A DNA stretch of 64,000 nt from Carnobacterium divergens (GTDB lineage: Bacteria; Bacillota; Bacilli; Lactobacillales; Carnobacteriaceae): contig NZ_LT992558.1 of the NCBI RefSeq assembly GCF_900258435.1, forward strand, positions 1,765,518 to 1,829,517, given 5' to 3'. Position 1 is the first letter of the stretch. Every line of letters begins with the position of its first letter. The notes below the pieces were generated by a model. That model made no database searches and was not told the origin of the DNA. It worked only from the letters and a program-made list of their open reading frames with translations. A program made the translations under genes and the position numbers. Below are positions 1 through 8,911 of the stretch, one piece after another.

Positions 1-40
1 AAATCAGAGTGAAACACTTTGGTTGCAAGCTTTTTAACGC

Positions 41-1459
41 TTATTTTTTACGCTTGTTTTTCTTTTTCTTTTTGTTTTTTTTCACCATTTGGTTCATGGC
101 CATTTTGCCTAGCTTGCCTTTAATGCCACTACCAAACATATTGTCCATGCCATTAAAATTGCCTTTTGACATTTGATTCATCATTTTTTTAGATTCATTA
201 AACTGTTTGATCATGCGGTTCACTTCAGCAATTGGGCGACCTGATCCACGAGCGATACGACGACGGCGACTTTGAGATAAAATATCTGGATTTTCGCGTT
301 CTTGTGGGGTCATTGATAAAACAACGGCCTTCATACGAGCGGTATCTTTTGGATCGATTTTAATTTGATCTAAGCCTGGTGCGTTGCTCATACCAGGAAT
401 CATTTTTAAAATATCTTCTAATGGTCCCATGTTATTTAATTGATCCATTTGATCGATAAAGTCGTTAAAGTCAAAGCTATTTTCTTTTAATTTTTTTGTC
501 ATTTCTTCGGCTTTTTGTTCGTCAAAGTCCAGTTGCGCTTTTTCAATCAGCGTCAACATGTCTCCCATGCCTAGAATACGACTTGCCATCCGTTCTGGAT
601 AGAAGGGTTCTAAAGCGTCTAACTTCTCACCTTGTCCCGTAAATTTAATTGGTTTCCCTGTTACTGAACGGATAGAAAGGGCTGCCCCACCACGAGTATC
701 GCCGTCTAATTTAGTCAAGATGACTCCTGTGATGTCTAATTGTTCATTAAAGGATTCCGCTACATTAACGGCATCTTGCCCTGTCATGGCATCTACTACT
801 AAGAAGATTTCGGTAGGATTCGTCAATGCTTTAATGTCGGTTAATTCAGTCATTAAGGTTTCATCAATATGCAAACGACCGGCTGTATCGATAATAACAA
901 AATCGCGGTGCTCTTCTTTGGCTTTTTCAATCCCTTTTTGTGCAATTTCAACGGGGCTAACTTGATTGCCCATTGAAAACACGGGAATATCCAATTGTTC
1001 CCCAATCGTTTCTAATTGTTGGATTGCGGCAGGACGATAAATATCCGCTGCTACAAGCATTGGTCGACGGTTTTGGTTTTTCCTTAGATAATTAGCTAAT
1101 TTCCCAGCTGTTGTTGTTTTACCTGCCCCTTGTAACCCAACCATCATAATAACAGTTGGTGACTTTGGTGCCGTTTGAATCGTTGATTGTTCTCCGCCCA
1201 TTAAAGCAGTTAATTCTTCGTTTACAATCTTAATCACTTGTTGTGAAGGAGATAGACTTTCCAACACTTCTTCCCCAATAGATCGCTCGCTGACCGTTTT
1301 TACAAATTCTTTTACTACTTTAAAGTTTACATCGGCTTCTAGTAATGCAAGTCGAACTTCACGCATCATTTCTTTTACGTCTGCTTCAGAAATCTTCCCT
1401 TTGCGACGCATTTTATTCATTGCTGCTTGGAGACGTTCTGATAATCCTTCAAATGCCAT
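41..1459 (-). CDS. ffh: Signal recognition particle protein Ffh (SRP54)
   Basis: This is the GTPase and signal-sequence-binding subunit of the signal recognition particle. It binds 4.5S (scRNA) and nascent membrane or secretory chains at the ribosome and docks on FtsY. The 472 residues show an N-terminal helical bundle, a G domain with P-loop GLQGAGKTTT (about 108-117), DTAGR (about 190) and TKLDGDTRGG (about 247), then a Met-rich M domain from about 300. It ends in a very basic Lys/Arg tail typical of Gram-positive Ffh. It lies 17 bases after ylxM, as in most Firmicutes. Length is normal. The ATG start follows AAGGTGAATTT. The transcript appears to continue beyond the window edge, since no terminator is visible in bases 1-40. 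Confidence 0.98.
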   Translation of the reverse strand: MAFEGLSERLQAAMNKMRRKGKISEADVKEMMREVRLALLEADVNFKVVKEFVKTVSERSIGEEVLESLSPSQQVIKIVNEELTALMGGEQSTIQTAPKSPTVIMMVGLQGAGKTTTAGKLANYLRKNQNRRPMLVAADIYRPAAIQQLETIGEQLDIPVFSMGNQVSPVEIAQKGIEKAKEEHRDFVIIDTAGRLHIDETLMTELTDIKALTNPTEIFLVVDAMTGQDAVNVAESFNEQLDITGVILTKLDGDTRGGAALSIRSVTGKPIKFTGQGEKLDALEPFYPERMASRILGMGDMLTLIEKAQLDFDEQKAEEMTKKLKENSFDFNDFIDQMDQLNNMGPLEDILKMIPGMSNAPGLDQIKIDPKDTARMKAVVLSMTPQERENPDILSQSRRRRIARGSGRPIAEVNRMIKQFNESKKMMNQMSKGNFNGMDNMFGSGIKGKLGKMAMNQMVKKNKKKKKNKRKK

Positions 1460-1476
1460 ATAAATTCACCTTTTCC

Positions 1477-1821
1477 TTATTTTTCATCTTTTTCATCTTG
1501 AAGTTGCTGGATAAGTGTTGTTAACTTTTTATCAGTTGAGTAGTTGGCCTCCACATAGCTTGCCAATTCTTCTACAATCTGTTCCGTGCGTTTAAAATCA
1601 GCTACGATATGCAATTTTTTTTCATATTCTAACAAGATATGTTCGGTTCTTTTGATGTTGTCATACACTGCTTGACGGCTGACACCAAATTCTTCAGCTA
1701 TTTCGCCTAATGAAAAATCATCTGCATAATACAACTGCATATAATTTTGTTGTTTTTCAGTTAGTAAGGACTCATAAAATTCAAACAAGCCATTGATACG
1801 ATTTGTTTTTTCAATTTCCAT
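1477..1821 (-). CDS. ylxM: YlxM/p13-like HTH protein, putative SRP accessory factor
   Basis: YlxM is a small helix-turn-helix protein almost always encoded directly before ffh. In streptococci it has been reported to modulate SRP GTPase activity. The HTH ([17 protein letters not shown]) lies at about residues 37-51, followed by a coiled-coil-like acidic C terminus ending in DEKDEK. The start is set at the ATG encoding [11 protein letters not shown] because GAAGGATCAGAA sits just upstream; a longer reading to 1875 would add 18 residues not expected for the family. That gives 114 residues, the usual length. It forms a two-gene unit with ffh, separated from ftsY by a terminator. Confidence 0.95.
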   Translation of the reverse strand: MEIEKTNRINGLFEFYESLLTEKQQNYMQLYYADDFSLGEIAEEFGVSRQAVYDNIKRTEHILLEYEKKLHIVADFKRTEQIVEELASYVEANYSTDKKLTTLIQQLQDEKDEK

Positions 1822-1881
1822 TTCTGATCCTTCTTTCTTATTAGACGTTCTGTCAAGTGATTTTAGTTTACACACTTCACT

Positions 1882-1910
1882 AGCGTACCTATTTTTCAGT
1901 CTTTAGTCAA
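1882..1910 (-). promoter_or_regulatory. Possible promoter for ylxM-ffh
   Basis: On the minus strand, TTGACT (1910-1905) and TACGCT (1887-1882) are 17 bases apart, downstream of the ftsY terminator and about 60 bases before the ylxM start. The -10 element is a poor match, so this is only a candidate. Confidence 0.35.
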
Positions 1911-2000
1911 TAGTTATTCGTTATAAAATAGGAATTTATCAAAAAAGAATAGGTTGCTTTGGTAAAGGTTGAAATTGACTCTCTTCTTTAAAATGAAAAA

Positions 2001-2028
2001 TAAAGCTCTAAATAAATTTAGAGCTTTA
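2001..2028 (-). terminator. Rho-independent terminator after ftsY
   Basis: A 12-bp perfect stem (taaagctctaaa / tttagagcttta) with a 4-base loop, followed on the minus strand by TTTTTCATTTT. It lies 5 bases past the ftsY stop and separates ftsY from ylxM-ffh. Confidence 0.9.
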
Positions 2029-2033
2029 CTTTT

Positions 2034-3035
2034 TTACTTTTCTTCATTTTTTAGTAATAACTGACTAAACAAACCGTAAACGTATTCGCTTGGATCGAAT
2101 TCTTGTAAATCATCCATTCCTTCGCCAAGTCCGACTAATTTAACTGGAATGTGCAGTTCGTTACGGATTGCTAAAACAATTCCGCCTTTTGCTGTACCGT
2201 CTAATTTTGTTAAAACAAGACCTGTGACGTCAGTTGTTTCTTTAAATTGTTTTGCTTGAATCATTGCGTTTTGACCTGTTGTCGCATCTAGTACCAGTAA
2301 TACTTCATGAGGCGCTCCTGGGACTTCTCGTTCAATAATGCGTTTCATTTTTTCAAGCTCGTTCATTAAATTGACTTTATTCTGTAAGCGACCGGCTGTA
2401 TCTACCATTAAGATATCCGCATGCTCGCTTTTAGCCTGTTTTACTGCGTCGTAAACGACTGCTGCTGGATCTCCCCCTGGTACGCCATGAACCACATCTA
2501 CCCCCACACGCTCGCCCCAAACGACCAACTGATCGATGGCGCCTGCTCTAAAGGTATCCCCTGCAGCTAATAATACTTTTTTGCCTTCTGATTGGTATTG
2601 GTGGGCTAACTTTCCAATTGTAGTTGTTTTTCCTACTCCGTTTACGCCAACAAAAAGCATAATCGTTAAACCATCAGGATTTAAGTTGATTTCTGGTTTT
2701 TCAGGTTCGCCTTTTTCATAAATTTCGACTAATTTTTCAATAATCGCTTCTTGAACGGCTCCTTGATTTTTAGCATTTCTTAATTTTACTTCTTGACGTA
2801 GGGCATCGGTAATTTCCATTGTGGTATCAAAGCCTACATCCGCGCCTATTAAAACCTCTTCTAGTTCGTCAAAGAAGTCTTCATCCACGGTTCTAAAGTT
2901 GGCAAATAATTCATTCATTCGTTCTGAAAAGCTTTTACGTGTTTTTTCTAAGCCCTTTTCGTATTTCTCGGTGACTTCTGTTGTTTCGACTTCTTCACCT
3001 GTAAAAGCTTTTTTTATTTTATCAAAAAATCCCAT
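2034..3035 (-). CDS. ftsY: Signal recognition particle receptor FtsY
   Basis: FtsY is the membrane-associated SRP receptor GTPase that pairs with Ffh to deliver ribosome-nascent chain complexes to SecYEG. The 333-residue protein has a short charged A-domain remnant (residues 1-35, Lys/Glu rich), an N domain, and a G domain with GVNGVGKTTT (about 131-140), VDTAGRLQNK (about 211-220) and TKLDGTAKGG (about 272-281). The short N-terminal acidic region is normal for Gram-positive FtsY. The start is an ATG after AATGAGGAAATAAT. It follows a Cof-type phosphatase gene with a 63-base gap and ends in a strong terminator. Confidence 0.98.
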   Translation of the reverse strand: MGFFDKIKKAFTGEEVETTEVTEKYEKGLEKTRKSFSERMNELFANFRTVDEDFFDELEEVLIGADVGFDTTMEITDALRQEVKLRNAKNQGAVQEAIIEKLVEIYEKGEPEKPEINLNPDGLTIMLFVGVNGVGKTTTIGKLAHQYQSEGKKVLLAAGDTFRAGAIDQLVVWGERVGVDVVHGVPGGDPAAVVYDAVKQAKSEHADILMVDTAGRLQNKVNLMNELEKMKRIIEREVPGAPHEVLLVLDATTGQNAMIQAKQFKETTDVTGLVLTKLDGTAKGGIVLAIRNELHIPVKLVGLGEGMDDLQEFDPSEYVYGLFSQLLLKNEEK

Positions 3036-3098
3036 ATTATTTCCTCATTTCATTGCTTTCTTTGTTCTTATTGTAACACAATTTCAAACTAGATTCTG

Positions 3099-3929
3099 TT
3101 AGATATTCTCCAGTGTTTTTCCAGCAAGAACGAATTCTTCAACAGCGTAGGCAACGCCTTCTTCTTCGTTTGTTTTTGTGACAAATTGGGCTGCTTTTTT
3201 GACTTCATCTGTCGCATTCCCCATTGCAATACCTAACCCTGCGAATTCAATCATTGCCAAATCATTTTCTTCATCGCCTAAGGTCATTACTTCATTGGCG
3301 TCAATATTTAGCAACTTGCAAAGTGAGGCGATTCCTTGACCCTTGTCAACACCTTGTGGCAATAGTTCTAGTAAAAATGGTCTTGATTTCATGATGGTAT
3401 ATTTTTCAGTTAAGCGAGCGGGAATTCTGGTAATAGCTTCGTCTAAAATTACTTGATCGAAACAAAAAACAGCTTTGTTAACCGCAATGTCTGCTGGCAC
3501 TTCTTCCATCACAACGGAAACCATTGGCAAAGCTTTCATCACGGTACCATATAAAGACGCGCGATTTTCAGGATGTGGCAAAGCATACACCTGTTTTAAA
3601 TCGATAAAATTCATCGGCAATTCAAGGTCTTGACTCAATTGGTAAAGCTCTTCAATATGGTGTTTGGTCAGCGTTTTTTGAGCTAAGATTTCGCCATTAT
3701 TGGTTTTTTGAACTAAACCGCCATTATACGTGATTCCAAAATCCCCTTCGTCGCGTAATCCTAGTTCATCTAAATAGTGAACCATTCCAAGTAATGGGCG
3801 CCCTGTACATAAAACAACTTTAACGCCTTTTTCTTTAGCACGTTGCAAAGCAAGCTTGGTTCGTGGTGTAATTTGTTTTTCATTATTTAATAGTGTTCCA
3901 TCTAAATCGATTGCAATTAATTTTATCAT
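3099..3929 (-). CDS. Cof-type HAD-IIB sugar-phosphatase-like protein
   Basis: A haloacid-dehalogenase superfamily phosphatase of the Cof/YidA type, 276 residues. Such enzymes hydrolyse small phosphorylated metabolites such as sugar phosphates or flavin nucleotides; the substrate cannot be read from sequence. Visible motifs are DLDGTLLN (catalytic Asp8 and Asp10), the motif II threonine in VLCTGRP (about 40-46), Lys in the QGVDKGQGI region (about 195) and the metal-binding GDEENDLAM (about 218-226). A type IIB cap lies between motifs II and III. It sits between the smc terminator and ftsY and has its own promoter. A paralogue lies at 62443-63264. The insertion between smc and ftsY differs from the Bacillus arrangement. 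Confidence 0.92.
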   Translation of the reverse strand: MIKLIAIDLDGTLLNNEKQITPRTKLALQRAKEKGVKVVLCTGRPLLGMVHYLDELGLRDEGDFGITYNGGLVQKTNNGEILAQKTLTKHHIEELYQLSQDLELPMNFIDLKQVYALPHPENRASLYGTVMKALPMVSVVMEEVPADIAVNKAVFCFDQVILDEAITRIPARLTEKYTIMKSRPFLLELLPQGVDKGQGIASLCKLLNIDANEVMTLGDEENDLAMIEFAGLGIAMGNATDEVKKAAQFVTKTNEEEGVAYAVEEFVLAGKTLENI

Positions 3930-3961
3930 TCGTTTGCTCCTTCTTATCTGTCTACTCTTTT

Positions 3962-3990
3962 AGTATACGTGTTCTTGAAAGTATTGTGAA
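3962..3990 (-). promoter_or_regulatory. Promoter for the Cof phosphatase (and probably ftsY)
   Basis: Minus-strand TTCACA (3990-3985), a 17-base spacer, and TATACT (3967-3962): five of six matches at both hexamers. It starts right after the smc terminator and 33 bases before the Cof start codon. Confidence 0.7.
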
Positions 3991-3992
3991 TC

Positions 3993-4034
3993 AAAAAAAG
4001 CAAAAAGACGAAAAACTTCTTGTCTTCTTGCTTT
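3993..4034 (-). terminator. Rho-independent terminator after smc
   Basis: AAGCAAGAAGAC pairs with GTCTTTTTGCTT across a 12-base loop and is followed by seven T residues on the minus strand, just past the smc stop. It implies that rnc-smc and Cof-ftsY are separate units. Confidence 0.85.
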
Positions 4035-4039
4035 TTTCG

Positions 4040-7000
4040 TTAACTCGTCGTTGTAATTTCGCCTGTTTCTGCAATTTCTTCTAAGCGAACGGAAACAATT
4101 CTGGAAACACCTGATTCTTGCATCGTAACGCCATACAAAACATCGGCTTCTTCCATTGTTCCTTTGCGATGCGTAATGACAATAAACTGCGTATCCCCTT
4201 CAAATTGATTTAAATAACGTCCAAATCGCGCAACATTGGCTTCGTCTAACGCGGCTTCAACTTCATCTAAAATACAAAATGGAACGGGACGCACTTGAAT
4301 AATTGAAAACAACAACGCAATTGCTGTAAAGGCACGTTCTCCACCAGAAAGTAAACTTAAATTTTGTAATTTTTTCCCTGGCGGTTGGGCAATAATCTCG
4401 ATTCCGGTATTTAGTAAGTCTGACGGATCGCTTAACCTTAGTTCTGCATATCCGCCGCCAAACATTTTTGGAAATACATCGGAAAATTTTTCACGAATCG
4501 CTTCAAACACTTCAGAAAAACGTTTTTTCACTTCTTCATCCATCTCGTCCATCGTTTCAAATAAGCTTGATTTTGCTGTTAATAAGTCGTCTCGTTGCTC
4601 GGTTAAGAATGTAAAGCGTTCGTTTACTCGATCAAACTCCTCAATTGCACCTAAATTTACAGAACCTAATTCTTCAATTCCTAATTTTAATAGTTTCACT
4701 TTTTGGCGCGCTTCTTCCAGAGTCAGTGTAAGCGGATGATTGGCTTTGGCAAAGTCAAAGCTTAAACCATATTCTTCGCTTAAATGAGTTAAGCGATTTT
4801 CAATCTCTACGTCATGACGATTCATTGTGACCTCAGCTTTTGATTTTTGCTCAAAAACAATGTGTTGTTGTGTGTTTTGTGCTGAAATGGAACAATCCAG
4901 TTCGTCAATCTCCGCTTCGATGACTTGTCGTTTTTCTTTCCCTTTGGACAGTTGATTTTCTAAGGTTTCTTTTTCTGATAGCAATTCAGCCACTTTGACC
5001 GCTAATTCTTCTTTCGTCAATTGATGGTTGCCGTTGTTTTCATCAATGGCTTGAATTTGCAATTGAATGCTATTCAAGTTTTCTTCTTCTTGCTGAATTC
5101 CGGTAAGAAGGTTGTTTTGTTCTTTTCTTAGACCGGCAAGTTGTTCTTTAATAACCGCAACATTAGCGGTTAATTGTTGAACTTTTTCGCCTGCTTCTTT
5201 TTGTAGTTCTGTTCGTTTTTCATTTTCAGAGGAAAGCATCTCAATCTGACGATTGATTTTTTTCATTTCAGCTTCAATTAAAAGCATTTCAGCTTCAATT
5301 TCAGCAGTTCTAGAATGATAATGGTCTGCTTCTTCTTTTGCTTCTTGAAATTCAAAACTATGGGCCTTTAGTTCCCGTAAAAGACGTCGCTCTTTTTCAC
5401 TATAAAGTTCACAATCATTTTTTAGTTGCTGTTCTTCCAGGCGTTTATGTTCCCCAGCCATACGCAATTCTTCCAATTGTTGCTCTGATTTTTTAAGAGA
5501 TTGTTTTAAACTACGTACGTCAATTTCTTTTTCAGTAAGTGTTTTTTCCATTGCTTGAATTTGTTGGTTTAATGTAGCTAGTTCATTTTTTCTCGCAAAA
5601 ATGCTGCCTTGATTGCCTTTTTTACTTGCACCACCTGTCATTGAACCCCCTGCATTCATTACGTCCCCTTCAAGGGTAACTACACGGTATTTAAATTGAA
5701 CAAGACGGGCAATCCCGTTAGCTGAAGTTAAATCTGATGCAATAATCGTTGTACCTAATAAATTTTGAATAACGGTCGCCACTTCATCTGAATAGCCAAC
5801 TAATTGGCTTGCAATGCCGATAAATCCGGAATGCTCTCGAACCGTAGCTTCGATATTGCTTGGCAAATGTCTAGGTTTAATGGTTGTTAAAGGTAAGAAA
5901 GTCGCTCGACCTAAGCGTTTTTGTTTTAGGTAGGTGATGCCATTTCGTCCACTTTCTTCATTTCTAACAATAATGTTTTGGCTTTGAGCCCCTAATGCGA
6001 TATCAATCGCTAATTCGGTTTGTTTGGGAACCTGAATAACTTCTGCAACAGCACCAATAATGCCACCAATCTCCGCTTTTCGTTTTAAAACTTCTCGAAC
6101 GCCTTGGTAGAATCCAGCGTAATCTTCATTTAAATCAGATAAGCTGTCGCGTTTTGCTTTAGCTTGCTGAAGCAAACGCATCGCATCAAACATATTGTTT
6201 TCGTATGTTTCTAAGGTGCTTTGATTTTTTTGGCATTCTGCTTGCAACTCTTGATGATTGAATAACTTAGTGGCTAAATCTTGTTGTACAATTTTTAATT
6301 CCTCAGTTACTGCTTCTTTTTTGGTCACAGCTTCTGCTAGTTCTTCTTCAAGTCGCTTGCCTGATTCATCGGATTGCTTGTTTTTTTGAGAACTATGAAG
6401 AAAACTCTTTTCTAAGTAACTTTGTTCATTTCTTAGTGTGGTTTGCTTTTGCATCCATTCCACATAATCATCTCGTAAAGTTTCTATGGTATAAGTGCTG
6501 TCTTCTAAAAGTAAGTTTCGTTCTTGTTCTGCTTTTGCAAGGTCCGCTTTTAGTTGCTTTTCTTCCTCTTGTTTGCTTACAATTCGGTCTTTAAGTTCGT
6601 GATGTTCTTGCGTTAATTGGTTTAATCTTGCTTCAATTTTTGCTTTGTTTTGTTGGTACTGTTCCAAATTTTCTTTGGTATTTTTGCTGCGTTCACTTAA
6701 TACTTTTTTTGAGGCTTCTGTTTGTTCGTATTGCTGAATAATCGTTACTAACTGTGCTTGAGTGTGATCTAAGGTGCTGTCTAATTCTTGTCGTTTTTCT
6801 CGCAATGCACTGACAGCTTGCTCATTTTGTTTAAGTTGTTCTTTCATTTCAGAAAGTTCTTCTTGAAACGCCGTTAATTCTTTTTGACTGGTCTGCCACT
6901 TTTCTTTTAACAATTCTATTTCAACTGCTGTTAAGGCAATTTCGACTTCACTTAGTTGTTCTTTTTGTGATACGTAATCTTTAGCAATACTACTTTGTTC

Positions 7001-7618
7001 CCGTAGTGGTTCGACTTGATCTTCTAATTCATAGACAATGTCTTGGACGCGGTTTAAATTATCTTCTGTTTCAAATAATTTTTGTTCTGCTTTTTTCTTA
7101 CGCGTCTTGTACTTTAAAACACCTGCCGCCTCTTCAAAAATAGAGCGTCGATCTTCTGGCTTGCTGTTGAAGATGGCTTCTACCTTTCCTTGAGAAATGA
7201 TAGAAAATGATTCCTTTCCTAAGCCTGAATCCATAAACAAGTCAACGATATCTTTTAATCTGCAGCTTTGTTTGTTTAAATAAAAATCACTATCTCCATT
7301 GCGATTTAAGCGTCTTGTAATGCTGATTTCACTAAAATCTAGCGGTAAAAAATGATCTTCATTTTCTAAGACAAGAGTCACTTCAGCGAAGTTTAAGGGT
7401 TTTCTAGATTCAGAACCTGCAAAAATCACATCGTTCATTCTGCCACCACGCAAACTTTTAGCTGAAGTTTCACCTAGTACCCAACGGATAGCTTCTGTAA
7501 TGTTACTTTTCCCACTACCATTAGGACCAACGACTGCAGTAACGCCGTCTACAAATTCAATGGTCGTTTTATCTGCAAAGGATTTAAATCCAGTAATGTC
7601 AATTCTTTTTAAATGCAC
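4040..7618 (-). CDS. smc: Chromosome segregation ATPase SMC
   Basis: SMC is the core of the SMC-ScpA-ScpB condensin that compacts and resolves chromosomes. At 1192 residues it has family length. The N-terminal head carries GPNGSGKSN (about 32-40) and the Q-loop region. Two long coiled coils flank a hinge (about 500-680, with a Gly-rich VMNAGGSMTGG segment at its end). The C-terminal head has the LSGGERAFTAIAL signature and Walker B CILDEVEAALDEAN. A GTG start fits the canonical MHLKRIDITGFKSFAD beginning, with AAAGGAG 11 bases before it. It follows rnc by 19 bases, the conserved rnc-smc pair. Inside the coiled coil a short direct repeat encodes IEAEM twice (about 5268-5305). Confidence 0.98.
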   Translation of the reverse strand: MHLKRIDITGFKSFADKTTIEFVDGVTAVVGPNGSGKSNITEAIRWVLGETSAKSLRGGRMNDVIFAGSESRKPLNFAEVTLVLENEDHFLPLDFSEISITRRLNRNGDSDFYLNKQSCRLKDIVDLFMDSGLGKESFSIISQGKVEAIFNSKPEDRRSIFEEAAGVLKYKTRKKKAEQKLFETEDNLNRVQDIVYELEDQVEPLREQSSIAKDYVSQKEQLSEVEIALTAVEIELLKEKWQTSQKELTAFQEELSEMKEQLKQNEQAVSALREKRQELDSTLDHTQAQLVTIIQQYEQTEASKKVLSERSKNTKENLEQYQQNKAKIEARLNQLTQEHHELKDRIVSKQEEEKQLKADLAKAEQERNLLLEDSTYTIETLRDDYVEWMQKQTTLRNEQSYLEKSFLHSSQKNKQSDESGKRLEEELAEAVTKKEAVTEELKIVQQDLATKLFNHQELQAECQKNQSTLETYENNMFDAMRLLQQAKAKRDSLSDLNEDYAGFYQGVREVLKRKAEIGGIIGAVAEVIQVPKQTELAIDIALGAQSQNIIVRNEESGRNGITYLKQKRLGRATFLPLTTIKPRHLPSNIEATVREHSGFIGIASQLVGYSDEVATVIQNLLGTTIIASDLTSANGIARLVQFKYRVVTLEGDVMNAGGSMTGGASKKGNQGSIFARKNELATLNQQIQAMEKTLTEKEIDVRSLKQSLKKSEQQLEELRMAGEHKRLEEQQLKNDCELYSEKERRLLRELKAHSFEFQEAKEEADHYHSRTAEIEAEMLLIEAEMKKINRQIEMLSSENEKRTELQKEAGEKVQQLTANVAVIKEQLAGLRKEQNNLLTGIQQEEENLNSIQLQIQAIDENNGNHQLTKEELAVKVAELLSEKETLENQLSKGKEKRQVIEAEIDELDCSISAQNTQQHIVFEQKSKAEVTMNRHDVEIENRLTHLSEEYGLSFDFAKANHPLTLTLEEARQKVKLLKLGIEELGSVNLGAIEEFDRVNERFTFLTEQRDDLLTAKSSLFETMDEMDEEVKKRFSEVFEAIREKFSDVFPKMFGGGYAELRLSDPSDLLNTGIEIIAQPPGKKLQNLSLLSGGERAFTAIALLFSIIQVRPVPFCILDEVEAALDEANVARFGRYLNQFEGDTQFIVITHRKGTMEEADVLYGVTMQESGVSRIVSVRLEEIAETGEITTTS

Positions 7619-7637
7619 TGTAGTCGTGGCTCCTTTC

Positions 7638-8333
7638 TTATCTTGATTGGATTGTTTTTAAAGCATTTTCAGCAGCGGATTGTTCTGCTGCTTTTTTCGT
7701 TTTTCCACTTCCTGAACCTAGTACTTTACCTTTGGCACTGACTTCTACAATAAATTCTTTTTCATGGGCTGGACCAACTTCGTCAATCAAACGGTACTCA
7801 ATGATGATTTCACCGTCTTGTTGGAGCCACTCTTGTAAGTTTGTTTTGTGATCCATCACATGTGAGAAAGCACCGGTTGCAATTTTAGGGAACATGGTTT
7901 GTCTTAGAAAGTCTAAAACAGCCTCAATTCCTTGATCCAAATAAAGCGCGCCAATAAAAGATTCGTATAAATCGCAAAGTAGAGCGGGTCTATTTCTGCC
8001 ATTCATTCTTTCTTCTCCGCGGCCTAAACGAATGTATTTGTCAAATCCATATTCTTTAGCAAATAAACTTAAACTGGCTTCGCAGACAATTGTTGCACGC
8101 AGTTTAGTTAGTTTTCCTTCAGGTAATTCTGGATAATGATCAAATAAATAGCGAGAAACTGTTAATTCTAAAACTGCATCTCCTAAAAATTCAATTCGTT
8201 CGTTGTCTTGAATTTTGCAATCCCTGTGCTCATTCACATATGATGAATGGGTAAATGCTTCTTGTAAAAAAGCTAAGTTTTTAAACGTGATGCCAAATTT
8301 TTCTTTCAGTTCGTTTAAAAATAATTCATTCAT
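7638..8333 (-). CDS. rnc: Ribonuclease III
   Basis: RNase III cuts double-stranded RNA in rRNA precursors, some mRNAs and antisense duplexes. The 231-residue protein has the endonuclease signature NERIEFLGDAVLEL (about 42-55), the second acidic catalytic patch at DLYESFIGALYLDQG (about 118-132) and a C-terminal dsRNA-binding domain (about 158-230) with the GSGSGKTKKAAEQSAA helix. The start at the ATG encoding MNELFLNELK is supported by AAAAAGGAGTGTCGAA; the longer reading to 8360 adds nine residues and would overlap this ribosome site. It is cotranscribed with smc. Confidence 0.96.
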   Translation of the reverse strand: MNELFLNELKEKFGITFKNLAFLQEAFTHSSYVNEHRDCKIQDNERIEFLGDAVLELTVSRYLFDHYPELPEGKLTKLRATIVCEASLSLFAKEYGFDKYIRLGRGEERMNGRNRPALLCDLYESFIGALYLDQGIEAVLDFLRQTMFPKIATGAFSHVMDHKTNLQEWLQQDGEIIIEYRLIDEVGPAHEKEFIVEVSAKGKVLGSGSGKTKKAAEQSAAENALKTIQSR

Positions 8334-8476
8334 TTCGACACTCCTTTTTAAGTATAACAAGTTAAACCTATTCTATTATACTTGGTTTTTCTGTAAAAAT
8401 AAAATTTTTCCGCTGAAAAAAAAGGTTTTCTTAATAATAATGGGGTTTTCATCTTTTAACTCTCATTTTCCACTAT

Positions 8477-8523
8477 AAAAACCCAGTCTGTAAAATCTAA
8501 AAGATCCTACAAGCTGGGTTTTG
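8477..8523 (-). terminator. Terminator after acpP
   Basis: AAAACCCAG / CTGGGTTTT arms enclose a partly paired loop and run into TTTTTAT on the minus strand, 18 bases past the acpP stop. It ends the plsX-acpP unit before rnc. Confidence 0.75.
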
Positions 8524-8540
8524 TTGATTTTCATTCATTA

Positions 8541-8783
8541 TTATTGAAGATGAGCGTCGATGTATTTCACTGCATCGCCAACGGTTTCGATTTGTTCGGC
8601 ATCTTCATCGGAAATTTCAGTACCGAAAACATCTTCTAATTCCATTACAAGTTCAACGATGTCTAATGAATCTGCTCCCAAATCGTCTTTAAAAGTCAAT
8701 TCACTAGTGACTTTTTCATTGTCCACGCCAAAACGTTCTACAATAATTTTTGCAACTTTTTCAAAAGTTTCATTTTGAGACAA
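8541..8783 (-). CDS. acpP: Acyl carrier protein
   Basis: ACP carries growing or activated acyl chains on a 4'-phosphopantetheine arm. It is a small acidic four-helix protein with the attachment site in [10 protein letters not shown]; the modified serine lies in the DSL triplet at about residue 39. I place the start at TTG (8783-8781), giving [19 protein letters not shown] and 80 residues, because GGAGGTGGAG lies 5-14 bases upstream. An in-frame ATG at 8798 would put this ribosome site inside the gene and add five residues, so the TTG is better supported but not proved. It follows plsX, while fabD and fabG, which separate the two in Bacillus, are absent. Confidence 0.95.
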   Translation of the reverse strand: MSQNETFEKVAKIIVERFGVDNEKVTSELTFKDDLGADSLDIVELVMELEDVFGTEISDEDAEQIETVGDAVKYIDAHLQ

Positions 8784-8911
8784 CTGCTCCACCTCCATCT
8801 ACTTACTGGATCATTTTGTTTGATAGTCTTTAACGTATGTTCCATTTGTATCACAATTATTTTACTGATAAAGAATGCTTTTGTCTAGTATTTTTTGATT
8901 TTATACTAAAT

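Noticed and set aside
5268-5305. Short direct repeat in smc
   Set aside because: It encodes a repeated coiled-coil heptad-like segment and is expected from the protein structure.
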